This document shows positions 8,072 to 16,689 of a DNA stretch of 64,000 bases, in pieces. The first letter of the stretch is position 1, and each line of letters opens with the position of its first letter. Source of the DNA: Rhodocyclaceae bacterium (GTDB taxonomy: Bacteria; Pseudomonadota; Gammaproteobacteria; Burkholderiales; Rhodocyclaceae); NCBI GenBank assembly GCA_008080565.1, contig VIKE01000001.1, positions 60,534 through 124,533 of the forward strand, written 5' to 3'. A program made the position numbers and the translations under genes. The notes under the pieces are model-generated. The model saw nothing but the letters and a program-made list of their open reading frames with translations, ran no database searches and was not told the DNA's origin.

Positions 8072-8986
8072 GTGAATATGGAAGTTACAGAAATTGAGCT
8101 GCTGGCAAGGCAAGTTGAAGCGCATCCCGACTATCGGGTGTTACGCCGGCTGTCTCCACGGCAGGTGTTTGGTGAGAATTCAAGTGGGGCAGCATCGAGA
8201 GCAATTATTCTCGACACAGAAACGACAGGGACAGATCCATCTGCGCACGAAGTTATCGAACTGGGCATGGTTGCGTTCGACTTTGATCCGACGACAGGCA
8301 AGGCGATCCGGGTGGTTGACGTCTACGATGCGCTGGAACAGCCATCTGTACCCATTCCTCCTGACACGACAAGGATCCATGGCATCACTGACGAGATGGT
8401 CGCCGGTAAGCGAATCGATGACCAGAAGGTGGAGGAAATGCTTTTTGGGGCGTCCCTTGTTATCGCGCATAACGCACAGTTTGATCGTCAGTTCTTGGAG
8501 AAACGGCTTCCGATATTCCAGTCGGTGCCCTGGGGGTGCTCACTGAAAGATGTTCCTTGGGCGGAAGAAGGTTATGGTTCAGCCAAGCTGGACTACATAC
8601 TCAACTGCATGGGATTTTTCCACGAAGCCCATCGCGCCGAGGCCGACTGCCTGGCTTTGTTGGAAGTTCTTCAGTTTCCCCTGCCAGTCAGTGGCATCAC
8701 TGGTTTTAAGCACCTGCTTTCTGGACAACAAAATCCCAGTTATCGGGTGTGGGCCAGGAACAGTCCATTCGATAACAAGGATCGTCTCAAAGCGCTGGGC
8801 TATCGATGGGAAGCCAACGAGAAATGTTGGTATCTCGTAACCACAGAGTCTCAACTGGAGAGCGACGTCGCCAATCTTAAGCGTGATGGGTACAACGGGA
8901 AGCAGGCGAGAATCGACTTGGAGAAGCTGGACTCACATGTGAGGTTCTCCAGTCGGGGAGGAGAAAAAAGTTCTCGTGTGATCTGA
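8072..8986 (+). CDS. DnaQ-like 3'-5' exonuclease with C-terminal accessory domain
   Basis: This is a DEDDh exonuclease of the DNA polymerase III epsilon-like family. ExoI is LDTETTGTDP (about residue 48), ExoII is HNAQFDRQFL (about residue 135) and ExoIII is HRAEADCLALL (about residue 190), so all catalytic acids and the histidine are present. A C-terminal part (about residues 215-285, YRVWARNSPFDNKDRLKALG then YRWEANEKCWY) matches a small domain seen on mobile-element exonucleases. The start is either the GTG at 8072 or the ATG at 8078; the AGGGAG just upstream fits the ATG better. It is probably element cargo for DNA processing or repair; substrate unknown. Confidence 0.8.
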   Translation: MNMEVTEIELLARQVEAHPDYRVLRRLSPRQVFGENSSGAASRAIILDTETTGTDPSAHEVIELGMVAFDFDPTTGKAIRVVDVYDALEQPSVPIPPDTTRIHGITDEMVAGKRIDDQKVEEMLFGASLVIAHNAQFDRQFLEKRLPIFQSVPWGCSLKDVPWAEEGYGSAKLDYILNCMGFFHEAHRAEADCLALLEVLQFPLPVSGITGFKHLLSGQQNPSYRVWARNSPFDNKDRLKALGYRWEANEKCWYLVTTESQLESDVANLKRDGYNGKQARIDLEKLDSHVRFSSRGGEKSSRVI

Positions 8987-9000
8987 CGGTTAGCTTGTTT

Positions 9001-9042
9001 CTGACGGTATCAAAAATGTGCAAAAGACGTTGATACCGTCAG
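9001..9042. repeat. 13-base inverted repeat beside the exonuclease gene
   Basis: CTGACGGTATCAA (9001-9013) and TTGATACCGTCAG (9030-9042) are perfect inverted copies separated by 16 bases. There is no T-run after either arm, so it is not a standard terminator. It begins 14 bases after the exonuclease stop. The arm core GACGGTAT recurs as two direct copies at 9178-9185 and 9190-9197, which suggests protein-binding sites near the element end rather than transcription termination. Confidence 0.7.
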
Positions 9043-9177
9043 CCGAATGAGTCTTCCTGTGTAACAATTGAAGCAGCAGAAAAGTAGGCTTTGAGCCAAT
9101 AGTCGTCAATAGTAGTTAAGAGCACGTTTTTTTGAGATCGCCCGGAAACCCGCATGAATGCTAAGCATTGCTCTGGA

Positions 9178-9197
9178 GACGGTATTGGTGACGGTAT
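9178..9197. repeat. Tandem GACGGTAT motifs near the edge of the accessory element
   Basis: Two direct copies of GACGGTAT (9178-9185 and 9190-9197) lie 4 bases apart. With the two arms of the inverted repeat at 9001-9042 they make four copies within 200 bases. Short direct repeats of this kind next to integrative-element ends usually bind the tyrosine integrase (arm-type sites) or excisionase. No integrase gene and no tRNA target are visible here, so an attachment-site function is an inference. Base composition shifts to the higher GC of the chromosome shortly after this point. Confidence 0.4.
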
Positions 9198-9287
9198 TTG
9201 CGAGTGCCTTTCGGCGAGAACCCAGTATCCACGCGGGTTCTACGGTTCCGGAGATAATTGAGTGGGAGTAAGCGGGTATAAGATGAG

Positions 9288-9313
9288 AAAAGGGCCTCCG
9301 CGGAGGCCCTTTT
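9288..9313. terminator. Bidirectional Rho-independent terminator
   Basis: AAAAGGGCCTCCG and CGGAGGCCCTTTT form a perfect 26-base palindrome with A-runs and T-runs on both sides, so it can terminate in either direction. It ends 19 bases beyond the stop of the leftward EF-G-like gene and is the first clearly chromosomal feature next to the accessory element. Confidence 0.9.
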
Positions 9314-9332
9314 CGTTTGGGGTGGCTGACGC

Positions 9333-11378
9333 TTACTGCTCGTCCTGCTCCGGCTTGAACTGGGCCGCCAGTTGCTGCTGGACCTGCGGTGGCACCTGCT
9401 CGTAGTGGCTGAATTCCAGGGTGTAGGAACCCTGGCCGCCGGTGAGGGACTTGACCCGTGACTGGAAGCTGTCCAGTTCCGCCAGGGGCGCATGGCCGAC
9501 CACGGTGATCATGCCACCGCGGCCGGTCTGATGGCCGGTGATCTGGCCGCGCCTGGAGGAGAGATCGCCGCTGACATCGCCGACCGCGGTTTCCGGCGTG
9601 GTCAATTCGACGTTGACGATGGGCTCCAGGACGATGGGCCTGGCCTTGGCCGCGGCATCCAGGAAGGCCTTTTTTCCAGCGGTGACGAAGGCGATCTCCT
9701 TGCCGTCGACCGGGTGGTTCTTGCCATCGTAGACGGTGACCTTGATGTCCTGCATGGGGAAGCCGGCCACGCTGCCGGCGGACATGGCCTGGCGCACGCC
9801 CTTCTCCACGGCGGGGATGAAGGTGTTGGGGATGACGCCGCCCTTCACCGCATCGACGAACTGGAAGCCCGCGCCACGCTCCATGGGCTCGATCTTCAGG
9901 AACACCTCGCCGAACTGGCCGGCGCCGCCGGTCTGTTTCTTGTGACGGTGATGGCCTTCGGCGGGCAGGGTGATGGTTTCCTTGTAGGCGATGGTCGGCG
10001 GGTGCGTGTCCACCTCCAGACGGAACTGCTCGCGCATCTTTTCCAGCACGCTGCCCAGATGGGTTTCTCCCAGGCCGCGGATCACGGCCTCGTGCGTGTT
10101 GGGGTCGTGATCCACATGCAGACCGGGATCCTCGGCCACCAGGCGGTGCAGGATGTCGGCCAGCTTGTCGGCGTCGGACTGCTTCTTGGGCCGCACCGCC
10201 AGGCCGAACACGGCATGGGGAAACTCCAGCGGCTTCATGTGGATGTGGTCGTCTTCCGGCGCATCGTGCAGCACGGAATCGAAGGTGATGTCGTCCACCT
10301 TGGTGAGGGCGCAGATGTCGCCGGGGCCGCAGGCCTCCACCGCCACCAGTTGCTTGCCGAGCAGCCGGTAGAGATGGGCGACCTTGAACGGCTTGCGCAG
10401 CTCGCCGATATAAAGCTGGGCGTTCTCGGTAAGCGTGCCCTGATGCACGCGCAAGGCGGTGATGCGGCCGATGTAGGAGTCCACCTCGACCTTGAAGACA
10501 TGCGCCAGCACGTGCTTGGCCGGGTCGGGTTCCACCAGCAGGGGTCGGGCTTCCTCGCCCTCGCCCAGCAGAAACTGGGGCGGATTGGCCTCGCCGGGGT
10601 GGGGCAGCAATTTCACCATGATGTCCAGCAGTTCGCGGATGCCCACGCCGGTTTGCGCGGACACGAAGCAGACCGGAACCAGATGGCCGTCACGCAGAGC
10701 CTGTTCGAAGGGTGCGTGCAACTGCTCGGGGGCGACTTCACCTTGTTCCAGATAGAGGGACATGAGTTCCTCGTCCACTTCCACCACCTGGTCGACCAGG
10801 GCGCTGTGCGCTTCCTCGACGCTGGAGAAATCGGCGTCGCCGGCAGGATTGAAGAAACAGTCGGTGACGCGGGTGCGATTGCCCGCGGGCAGGTTGATGG
10901 GCAGGCATTCGCGGCCGAAGGTGGACTGGATGTCGGCGAGGAGGGCGGGCAGGTCCGCTTCCGGCACATCCATCTTGTTCACCACGATCATGCGGCACAG
11001 CTTGCGGGTCTGCGCCCAGTGCATCATGCGGTGGGCGGTGAGCTCGATACCCTTCTTGGCATCCAGGACGACGACCGCGGTATCCACCGCATCCAGGGCG
11101 CACATCGCCTGACCCATGTAGTCCGGAAAGCCCGGCGTGTCGAGGAGATGGATCAGGGTGTCCTGGTGCTGGAGATGGCTGACGGCCAGCTTCACGGAAT
11201 GCAGGTGCGCCTTCTCGAGCGGATCGTAGTCGCACACGGTGGTACCGCGTTCCACCGAGCCGGCGCTGGGAATGGCACCGGCCGCGGCCAACAGGGTTTC
11301 GATCAGGGTGGTCTTGCCGGCGCCGCCATGTCCGACCATGGCCAGGGTTCTTATTTGGGAGGAGGGGAGGATGCTCAT
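9333..11378 (-). CDS. EF-G-like translational GTPase (EF-G paralogue)
   Basis: The 681-residue protein has the complete EF-G domain order: G domain (GHGGAGKTTLIETLL for G1, DTPGFPDYMGQ for G3, NKMD for G4, VSAQTGVGI for G5), domain II, and domains III-V including GQFGEVFLKIEP and SRRGQITGHQ. The P-loop reads GHGGAGKT where the main EF-G has AHIDAGKT, and the protein is slightly shorter; both are typical of the second EF-G-like copy found in many proteobacteria. That copy is not within a str operon, and here it stands alone. It probably binds GTP and the ribosome; its precise role (translocation or a special function) is not evident. It ends at a strong terminator. Confidence 0.9.
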   Translation of the reverse strand: MSILPSSQIRTLAMVGHGGAGKTTLIETLLAAAGAIPSAGSVERGTTVCDYDPLEKAHLHSVKLAVSHLQHQDTLIHLLDTPGFPDYMGQAMCALDAVDTAVVVLDAKKGIELTAHRMMHWAQTRKLCRMIVVNKMDVPEADLPALLADIQSTFGRECLPINLPAGNRTRVTDCFFNPAGDADFSSVEEAHSALVDQVVEVDEELMSLYLEQGEVAPEQLHAPFEQALRDGHLVPVCFVSAQTGVGIRELLDIMVKLLPHPGEANPPQFLLGEGEEARPLLVEPDPAKHVLAHVFKVEVDSYIGRITALRVHQGTLTENAQLYIGELRKPFKVAHLYRLLGKQLVAVEACGPGDICALTKVDDITFDSVLHDAPEDDHIHMKPLEFPHAVFGLAVRPKKQSDADKLADILHRLVAEDPGLHVDHDPNTHEAVIRGLGETHLGSVLEKMREQFRLEVDTHPPTIAYKETITLPAEGHHRHKKQTGGAGQFGEVFLKIEPMERGAGFQFVDAVKGGVIPNTFIPAVEKGVRQAMSAGSVAGFPMQDIKVTVYDGKNHPVDGKEIAFVTAGKKAFLDAAAKARPIVLEPIVNVELTTPETAVGDVSGDLSSRRGQITGHQTGRGGMITVVGHAPLAELDSFQSRVKSLTGGQGSYTLEFSHYEQVPPQVQQQLAAQFKPEQDEQ

Positions 11379-11620
11379 GATGTAAAACGATCGGTCAGGG
11401 AGAAAAAGGGACGTTCCACGGGACAGGTGTCATCGCACAGGTTGTGGAGGGGATCGCCGTGGCTGGATTCGCATGGTGCATGTGGAGAATTTGCAGTGCG
11501 CCTGACAGGGTAGCCAACCCGGTGTAGTACGTAAACAACAGATCACCTGATTCGCCGGATTTCTTCAATAAACCGGCGTAATTGGTTGAGTGGCACATAA
11601 ACATATTAGACAATTCTAAT

Positions 11621-11723
11621 GACACTGATGCCAACACTTACTCCCTGAGTGTTATCAGTGTTGTCTCCTCCATCCTCCTTCTAAGGTGGATTTAGCCCGG
11701 TCACCCGACCGGGCTTTTTTTTT
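11621..11723 (+). ncRNA. Candidate small RNA with C-rich (anti-Shine-Dalgarno) segments
   Basis: Within a 389-base gap a compact structured unit is visible. ACACTGAT (11622-11629) pairs with ATCAGTGT (11654-11661), and inside it AACACT (11633-11638) pairs with AGTGTT (11648-11653) around the loop TACTCCCTG. A single-stranded linker follows with CTCCTCC and TCCTCC (11665-11679). The unit ends in a strong terminator at 11694-11723. CUCC-rich loops that can pair with ribosome-binding sites plus a Rho-independent end are the usual build of regulatory small RNAs. A plausible but weak promoter is TTGGTT/TATTAG (11582-11609); TCTAAT (11615-11620) is also close. No coding frame fits. Confidence 0.5.
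11694..11723 (+). terminator. Rho-independent terminator
   Basis: AGCCCGGTC (11694-11702), loop ACCC, GACCGGGCT (11707-11715), then eight further T residues. This is a textbook rightward terminator with no protein-coding gene upstream of it on that strand, which is the main reason to suspect the small RNA just before it. Confidence 0.92.
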
Positions 11724-11767
11724 GTTCCGCGGGTAGCGACAATCGGCTCTGCTTGGGAGCCGGCTCC

Positions 11768-12643
11768 ATGACACAACCACTCTGGTATCTGCGGCATGAA
11801 GGCAAGGTGTACGGGCCGTTTCCGCGGCCGCAGATCGAGACCGCGCTCGAGGAAGGGGACATTACCCGGGACTGGGAGATCAGCCTGGATGAGGCCGACT
11901 GGATCGGCATCGCCGAGAGCGGCCAGTTCACCGCATCGTCTGCCGCGCCGGCGGCAGCGCAAGCGGATAGCGCGGGCCCGGCCTGGCGCGAGGAACGCCT
12001 GCGCGCGCGCCAGCGCTGGCTGGATCAGGGTGACCCGGCGGACGTCGTCGAGCCGCACGATTCCGCTCTTGATGCCGAGGCGCGCCAGGCAGTGGCCGAA
12101 GATCACGCCAGGACGGAGGCATTGCTGCGACTGCGGCAGAACCGGCGGACCTCACCCTTGGCGGCGCTGTTGGGGATACTGCTGTTGCTGTTGATCGGCC
12201 TGGCTGTCTGGTGGGGCCAGTCGGATGAACCGATCCTCGCCTCGATCGGCGCGTCGGCGGACTGTGCCGGCGACCTGACTGACCGCGTCAACTGGCGCGG
12301 CTGCGACAAACGTGGCTTGCAACAGCCCGGCGCGCGCGCGCGCAACGCCAAACTCGAAAACACCCGGCTCGATGACGCTCGCCTGGCTGGTGCCGACCTG
12401 GCCTACGCACTGCTCAAGGGCGCCAGCCTGCGCAACGCCCAGTTGCGGGGTGCCAGCCTGCTGGGGGCGGATCTCACCGGCGCGGACCTGTCCGGCGCGG
12501 ATCTCACCGGCGCGGACTTGCGCTACGCGAATCTGGCCGGCGCCCGTCTGGGCGGCACCCGCATCGACGGCACGCGCTTCGGCAAGGCCGTCTGGAGCGA
12601 TGGCCGCACCTGCCAGGAGGGCGCCCCGGGCGCGTGCCGGTGA
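11768..12643 (+). CDS. GYF-like / transmembrane / pentapeptide-repeat protein
   Basis: The 291-residue protein has three parts. Residues 1-55 resemble a GYF_2-type domain (LWYLRHEGKVYGPFPRPQIE), which in other proteins binds proline-rich peptides. Around residues 130-150 there is one membrane helix (LAALLGILLLLLIGLAVWW) preceded by a charged region. After a short linker with two cysteines, residues 195-280 hold about 15 pentapeptide repeats of the A(D/N)Lxx type (LTGADLSGADLTGADL). The helix would place the repeats in the periplasm if the N-terminus is cytoplasmic. The ATG at 11768 follows GGGAG by 8 bases and is preferred over a TTG at 11753. It overlaps the next gene. Function unknown. Confidence 0.75.
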   Translation: MTQPLWYLRHEGKVYGPFPRPQIETALEEGDITRDWEISLDEADWIGIAESGQFTASSAAPAAAQADSAGPAWREERLRARQRWLDQGDPADVVEPHDSALDAEARQAVAEDHARTEALLRLRQNRRTSPLAALLGILLLLLIGLAVWWGQSDEPILASIGASADCAGDLTDRVNWRGCDKRGLQQPGARARNAKLENTRLDDARLAGADLAYALLKGASLRNAQLRGASLLGADLTGADLSGADLTGADLRYANLAGARLGGTRIDGTRFGKAVWSDGRTCQEGAPGACR

Positions 12644-13422
12644 AGTCGATCAGCTCCCGCGACAACCCGCTGTACCGGGAATTGCACGCACTGGCGGCGG
12701 ATCGCCGGGCGCGTCGTGAAGCCGGCAGGACCCTGCTGGATGGCCCCCACCTGCTGGAGGCGGCCATGCGGGCGGGAATTCCCGTCGAGCGCCTGATTTA
12801 TGCCGAAGAAGCCCTGGAAGGGGAACTCGGGGCCTGGCACAAGCGCCTGGCCGGCGTCCCCGTGCTGGTCCTGCCCGCCCGCCTGCTGGCCGGTCTGGCG
12901 CCGGTGGACACGCCCACCGGGCTGCTTGCCCAGATCGCGATCCCGCGTCAGGAGCCCGTGCCTGGCGGCTGCATCGTGCTGCTGGAGAACATCCAGGATC
13001 CCGGCAATCTCGGCGCGCTGCTGCGTGTTGCCGCCGCCTCGGGGGTGCGCGCGGTGCATCTGTCGCGCGGATGCGCCGAGGCGTGGTCGCCGAAATGCCT
13101 GCGCGGCAGCCAGGGCGCCCACTTCAGTCTCGTCATCCGGGAAGGCCAGGATCTTACGGCGGTGGCGCGTGATTTCCCCGGTACGCTGCATGCCGCCGTG
13201 CTGGGTGCCGGAGATTCCGTGTGGGCGCTGGACCTGCGGGGCTGCGTCGGCTTCGCCTTCGGCAACGAGGGCGCGGGCCTGAGCGAGGCCGTGCGGCAAG
13301 TGTGTCGGCCCTTCTCCATCCCCATGGCGGCCGGGGTGGAAAGCCTCAACGTCGCCGCCGCGGCGGCGGTCTGTCTGTTCGAGCGGCTGCGCCAGTCCGG
13401 CGCGGGGCATGATCCCTGCTGA
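12634..13422 (+). CDS. TrmH/SpoU-family RNA 2'-O-methyltransferase
   Basis: This SPOUT methyltransferase transfers methyl groups from S-adenosylmethionine to a ribose 2'-OH in rRNA or tRNA. The 262-residue protein has an N-terminal substrate-binding domain (about 1-100) and a catalytic knot domain with all three motifs: LLENIQDPGNLGALLRVAAAS (motif 1), FAFGNEGAGLS (motif 2) and IPMAAGVESLNVAAAAAVCLF (motif 3). The start is taken as the GTG at 12634 behind GGAGGG; a second GTG at 12640 overlapping the previous stop is possible. Closest in layout to the RlmB/TsnR-like group, but the RNA target cannot be assigned. It precedes the ppsR/ppsA pair. Confidence 0.88.
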   Translation: MPVKSISSRDNPLYRELHALAADRRARREAGRTLLDGPHLLEAAMRAGIPVERLIYAEEALEGELGAWHKRLAGVPVLVLPARLLAGLAPVDTPTGLLAQIAIPRQEPVPGGCIVLLENIQDPGNLGALLRVAAASGVRAVHLSRGCAEAWSPKCLRGSQGAHFSLVIREGQDLTAVARDFPGTLHAAVLGAGDSVWALDLRGCVGFAFGNEGAGLSEAVRQVCRPFSIPMAAGVESLNVAAAAAVCLFERLRQSGAGHDPC

Positions 13423-13435
13423 AACAGGCGCTTGA

Positions 13436-14263
13436 TCAGAGCACGCGCGGCATGCCGCCGGGCAGGGAATGCTTGATCATCGCGGCGATCTCCTCCACCG
13501 AGCGATGCGAGGAATCGATGATGGGGATGCCTTCGCTGCGCATCAGCAGGTTCGCCTGCTTCAATTCGCCCTTGCAGGTTTCCAGCGAGGCGTACTGGCT
13601 GTTGGGCCGGCGTTCCGAGCGGATTGAGGCGAGTCGCTCCGGCTCCAGCGTGAGGCCGCGCAGCTTGCTGCGGTAGGGTTGAAGAATTCTGGGCAGGCCG
13701 GGCTGTTCGAAGTTTTCCGGGGTCAGCGGATAGTTGGCCACGCACAGGCCATACTGCATGGCCATATAGAGAGAAGTCGGCGTCTTGCCACTGCGCGAGA
13801 CGCCCACCAGGATCAGGTCGGCGCGCTCGTATTTCTCCACACCCAGACCGTCGTCGGCCGCCAGGGCGAAGTTCACCGCGTCGATGCGGGAACGGTAGGA
13901 GTTCGGATCTTCCATGCCGTGGAAACGCCCGCGCAGGGGCTCCGGCGGGTAGCCGATCTCGCCCACCATCATGCCCAGGAAGTGGCCGTAGATGTCCATC
14001 ACCAGGCCGCCGCAGCCGTCCAGGGCGGCGCGCGCGCCGGGATCGGTTAGGGTGGAGAAGACGAAAGGCCGGATGGTCTTCTCCTTCCAGGCCTCGCGCA
14101 CTTGTTGCGCTGCAAGATTTGCTTTTTCCAGCGAGTCGACGAAGGGTAAACTCACCTGCGCGAACGCTTCGTCGGGAAATTGCGAGAGGAGACTCTTGCC
14201 AATGATCTCGGCGGTGATGCCTGTGTGGTCGGAAATGAAGAAGACCGGTCGCGCGGGTGTCAT
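13436..14263 (-). CDS. ppsR: PEP synthase regulatory protein (DUF299 kinase/pyrophosphorylase)
   Basis: PpsR switches PEP synthase off and on by ADP-dependent phosphorylation and Pi-dependent dephosphorylation of a threonine. The 275-residue protein begins [21 protein letters not shown], the family signature, and has the P-loop-like [15 protein letters not shown] near residue 155 as well as RRPNSQYAS and [12 protein letters not shown] near the C-terminus. It is divergent from ppsA with 44 bases between the start codons, the standard arrangement that pairs the regulator with its target. Confidence 0.95.
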   Translation of the reverse strand: MTPARPVFFISDHTGITAEIIGKSLLSQFPDEAFAQVSLPFVDSLEKANLAAQQVREAWKEKTIRPFVFSTLTDPGARAALDGCGGLVMDIYGHFLGMMVGEIGYPPEPLRGRFHGMEDPNSYRSRIDAVNFALAADDGLGVEKYERADLILVGVSRSGKTPTSLYMAMQYGLCVANYPLTPENFEQPGLPRILQPYRSKLRGLTLEPERLASIRSERRPNSQYASLETCKGELKQANLLMRSEGIPIIDSSHRSVEEIAAMIKHSLPGGMPRVL

Positions 14264-14307
14264 TGGGGGAAGGAAGCGGCGCTTCAGTCAACGTTTCGAG
14301 GAATGAA

Positions 14308-16677
14308 ATGGACTATATCGCGCGCTTTGAAACACTGTCCATGCACGACGTGGACAAGGTCGGCGGGAAGAACGCTTCCCTGGGGGAGATGATCCACAAC
14401 CTCACCGACAAGGGGGTCCGCGTCCCCGGCGGATTCGCCACCACCGCCGACGCCTTCCGGGAATTCCTGGCCACCAACGGCCTAGCCGATCGCATCGCCG
14501 CCAAACTCAAGGCCTTGAATGTGGACGATACCATCGCCCTGGCCGAGGCGGGCCGCGAGATCCGCGGCTGGATGATGGACAACCCGCTGCCTTCCGGACT
14601 GGAGGCGGGCATCCGCCACAACCACCGCCTGATGTGCGCCGAGGCCGAGGAAGACCTGGAATTCGCCGTGCGCTCCTCCGCCACCGCCGAGGACCTGCCC
14701 GATGCCTCCTTCGCCGGCCAGCAGGAAACCTTCCTCAACATCAAGGGCGCCGACAATCTCATCGACGCGGTCAAGCGCTGTTTCGCTTCCCTCTACAACG
14801 ACCGCGCCATCGCCTACCGCGTGCACAGCGGCTTCGCCCACGAAGTGGTGGCGCTGTCCGCCGGCATCCAGCGCATGGTGCGTTCCGACCTGGGCGCCGC
14901 CGGCGTCATGTTCACCATCGACACCGAATCCGGCTTCCGCGATGTGGTCTTCATCAACGCCTCCTACGGCCTCGGCGAGACCGTCGTGCAGGGCTCGGTG
15001 AACCCGGACGAGTACTACGTGCACAAGCCCAAGCTGCGTGAGGGCAAGCGCGCCGTGGTGCGCAAGAAGCTGGGCGAAAAGGCGATCCGCATGGTGTTCG
15101 CCAGCGAATCCGTGGCCGAGCGCTCCACCCGCATCGAGGACGTGCCGCCGCCCATGCGCCACCAATTTGCCCTCAACGACGACGAACTCCTGGAACTGGC
15201 CCGCTACGCCATGACCATCGAGGATCACTACGGCCGCCCAATGGACATCGAATGGGGTCGCGACGGCCACGACGGCAGGCTCTACATCCTGCAGGCCCGT
15301 CCGGAGACCGTGAAGTCCCGCGCCGGCAACGTCCAGGTGCGCTTCAAGATGCTGGAGAAGGGCCCGGTGCTGGCGCACGGCCGCGCCATCGGCAGCAAGA
15401 TCGGGCAGGGCCCGGCGCGGATCATCAAGTCCATCGACCAGATGCACCATGTCCAGCCCGGCGACGTGCTCATCGCCGACATGACCGACCCGGATTGGGA
15501 GCCGGTGATGAAGCGGGCTTCCGCCATCGTCACCAACCGCGGCGGCCGCACCTGCCACGCCGCCATCATCGCCCGCGAAATGGGCGTGCCGGCGGTGGTG
15601 GGCTCGGGCAACGCCACCCAGACCATCGCGGACGGCCAGCTGGTCACCGTTTCCTGCGCCGAGGGCGAGGACGGTTACGTCTACGAGGGTCTGCTGAAGT
15701 TCGAGAAGAGCGAGATGGTCATGCAGGCGATGCCGGAGATCCCCGTCAAGATCATGATGAACGTGGGCAACCCGGAACAGGCCTTCCACTTCGCCTCGCT
15801 GCCGCACGAGGGCGTCGGCCTCGCTCGCCTGGAGTTCATCATCAACAACGCCATCGGCATCCACCCCAACGCGGCGCTGGAATACCGCAAGATGCCCGAG
15901 GAGGTGAAGGCGGCGATCGACGCCAAGATCCACGGCTACGGCGACCCGGTGAACTTCTATGTCGAAAAGCTCACCGAGGGCATTGCCACCATCGCCTGCG
16001 CCTTCTGGCCCAAGCGGGTCATCGTGCGCTTGTCCGACTTCAAGTCGAACGAGTACGCCAACCTCATCGGCGGTCCGCAGTACGAACCGCACGAGGAGAA
16101 CCCCATGCTCGGCTTCCGCGGCGCCGGCCGTTACGCCAGCCCGCAGTTCCTGCGCGCCTTCCAGTTGGAGTGCCGGGCGATCAAGCGGGTGCGCAACGAC
16201 ATGGGCCTGACCAACGTGGAGATCATGCTGCCCTTCGTGCGCACCCTGCACGATGCCGATGCCGCCCTGCGGGTGCTGGCGGAAAACGACCTGGAGCGTG
16301 GCAAGGACGGCCTCAAGATCGTCATGATGTGCGAGATCCCCGCCAACGTGCTGATCGCCGACGATTTCCTGCAGCGTTTCGACGGCTTCTCCATCGGCTC
16401 CAACGACCTCACCCAGCTCACCCTGGGTGTCGATCGGGATTCCAGCCTGGTAGCGGCCTCCTTCGACGAGCGCAACCCGGCGGTGAAGAAATTGCTGACC
16501 GAAGCCATCGCCGCCTGCAAGCGCAACGGCAAGTACGTCGGCATCTGCGGCCAGGGCCCCTCGGACCACCCGGACCTGGCCGACTGGTTGCTGGAACAGG
16601 GGATCGACTCCATGTCCCTCAACCCGGACACGGTGGTCAGCACCTGGATGCGACTGGCGAGCCGCAAGCCCGCCTGA
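14308..16677 (+). CDS. ppsA: Phosphoenolpyruvate synthase
   Basis: PpsA makes PEP from pyruvate and ATP, the entry step of gluconeogenesis. The 789-residue protein (E. coli 792) has the pyruvate/ATP-binding N-terminal domain ([28 protein letters not shown]). The swivelling phosphohistidine domain reads [24 protein letters not shown]; its histidine is the phosphorylation site and the nearby threonine is the PpsR target. The C-terminal PEP-binding barrel includes [23 protein letters not shown] and GICGQGPSD. The ATG at 14308 follows a GAGGAA site and matches the family N-terminus [10 protein letters not shown]. Confidence 0.96.
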   Translation: MDYIARFETLSMHDVDKVGGKNASLGEMIHNLTDKGVRVPGGFATTADAFREFLATNGLADRIAAKLKALNVDDTIALAEAGREIRGWMMDNPLPSGLEAGIRHNHRLMCAEAEEDLEFAVRSSATAEDLPDASFAGQQETFLNIKGADNLIDAVKRCFASLYNDRAIAYRVHSGFAHEVVALSAGIQRMVRSDLGAAGVMFTIDTESGFRDVVFINASYGLGETVVQGSVNPDEYYVHKPKLREGKRAVVRKKLGEKAIRMVFASESVAERSTRIEDVPPPMRHQFALNDDELLELARYAMTIEDHYGRPMDIEWGRDGHDGRLYILQARPETVKSRAGNVQVRFKMLEKGPVLAHGRAIGSKIGQGPARIIKSIDQMHHVQPGDVLIADMTDPDWEPVMKRASAIVTNRGGRTCHAAIIAREMGVPAVVGSGNATQTIADGQLVTVSCAEGEDGYVYEGLLKFEKSEMVMQAMPEIPVKIMMNVGNPEQAFHFASLPHEGVGLARLEFIINNAIGIHPNAALEYRKMPEEVKAAIDAKIHGYGDPVNFYVEKLTEGIATIACAFWPKRVIVRLSDFKSNEYANLIGGPQYEPHEENPMLGFRGAGRYASPQFLRAFQLECRAIKRVRNDMGLTNVEIMLPFVRTLHDADAALRVLAENDLERGKDGLKIVMMCEIPANVLIADDFLQRFDGFSIGSNDLTQLTLGVDRDSSLVAASFDERNPAVKKLLTEAIAACKRNGKYVGICGQGPSDHPDLADWLLEQGIDSMSLNPDTVVSTWMRLASRKPA

Positions 16678-16689
16678 CGAGGGAACGCG

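Noticed and set aside
9201..9240. A tRNA or tmRNA 3' end as integration target near the element edge
   Set aside because: GAACCC...GGGTTC resembles a T-arm, but no acceptor stem, anticodon arm or CCA-adjacent pairing could be built.
9492..11513. Long rightward open frame of 673 codons opposite the EF-G-like gene
   Set aside because: It is the antisense shadow of a GC-rich gene; it shows no family features while the leftward frame matches EF-G throughout.
14482..16569. Long leftward open frame of 695 codons across ppsA
   Set aside because: Antisense shadow of ppsA, with Val/Gly/His-rich low-information sequence and no motifs.
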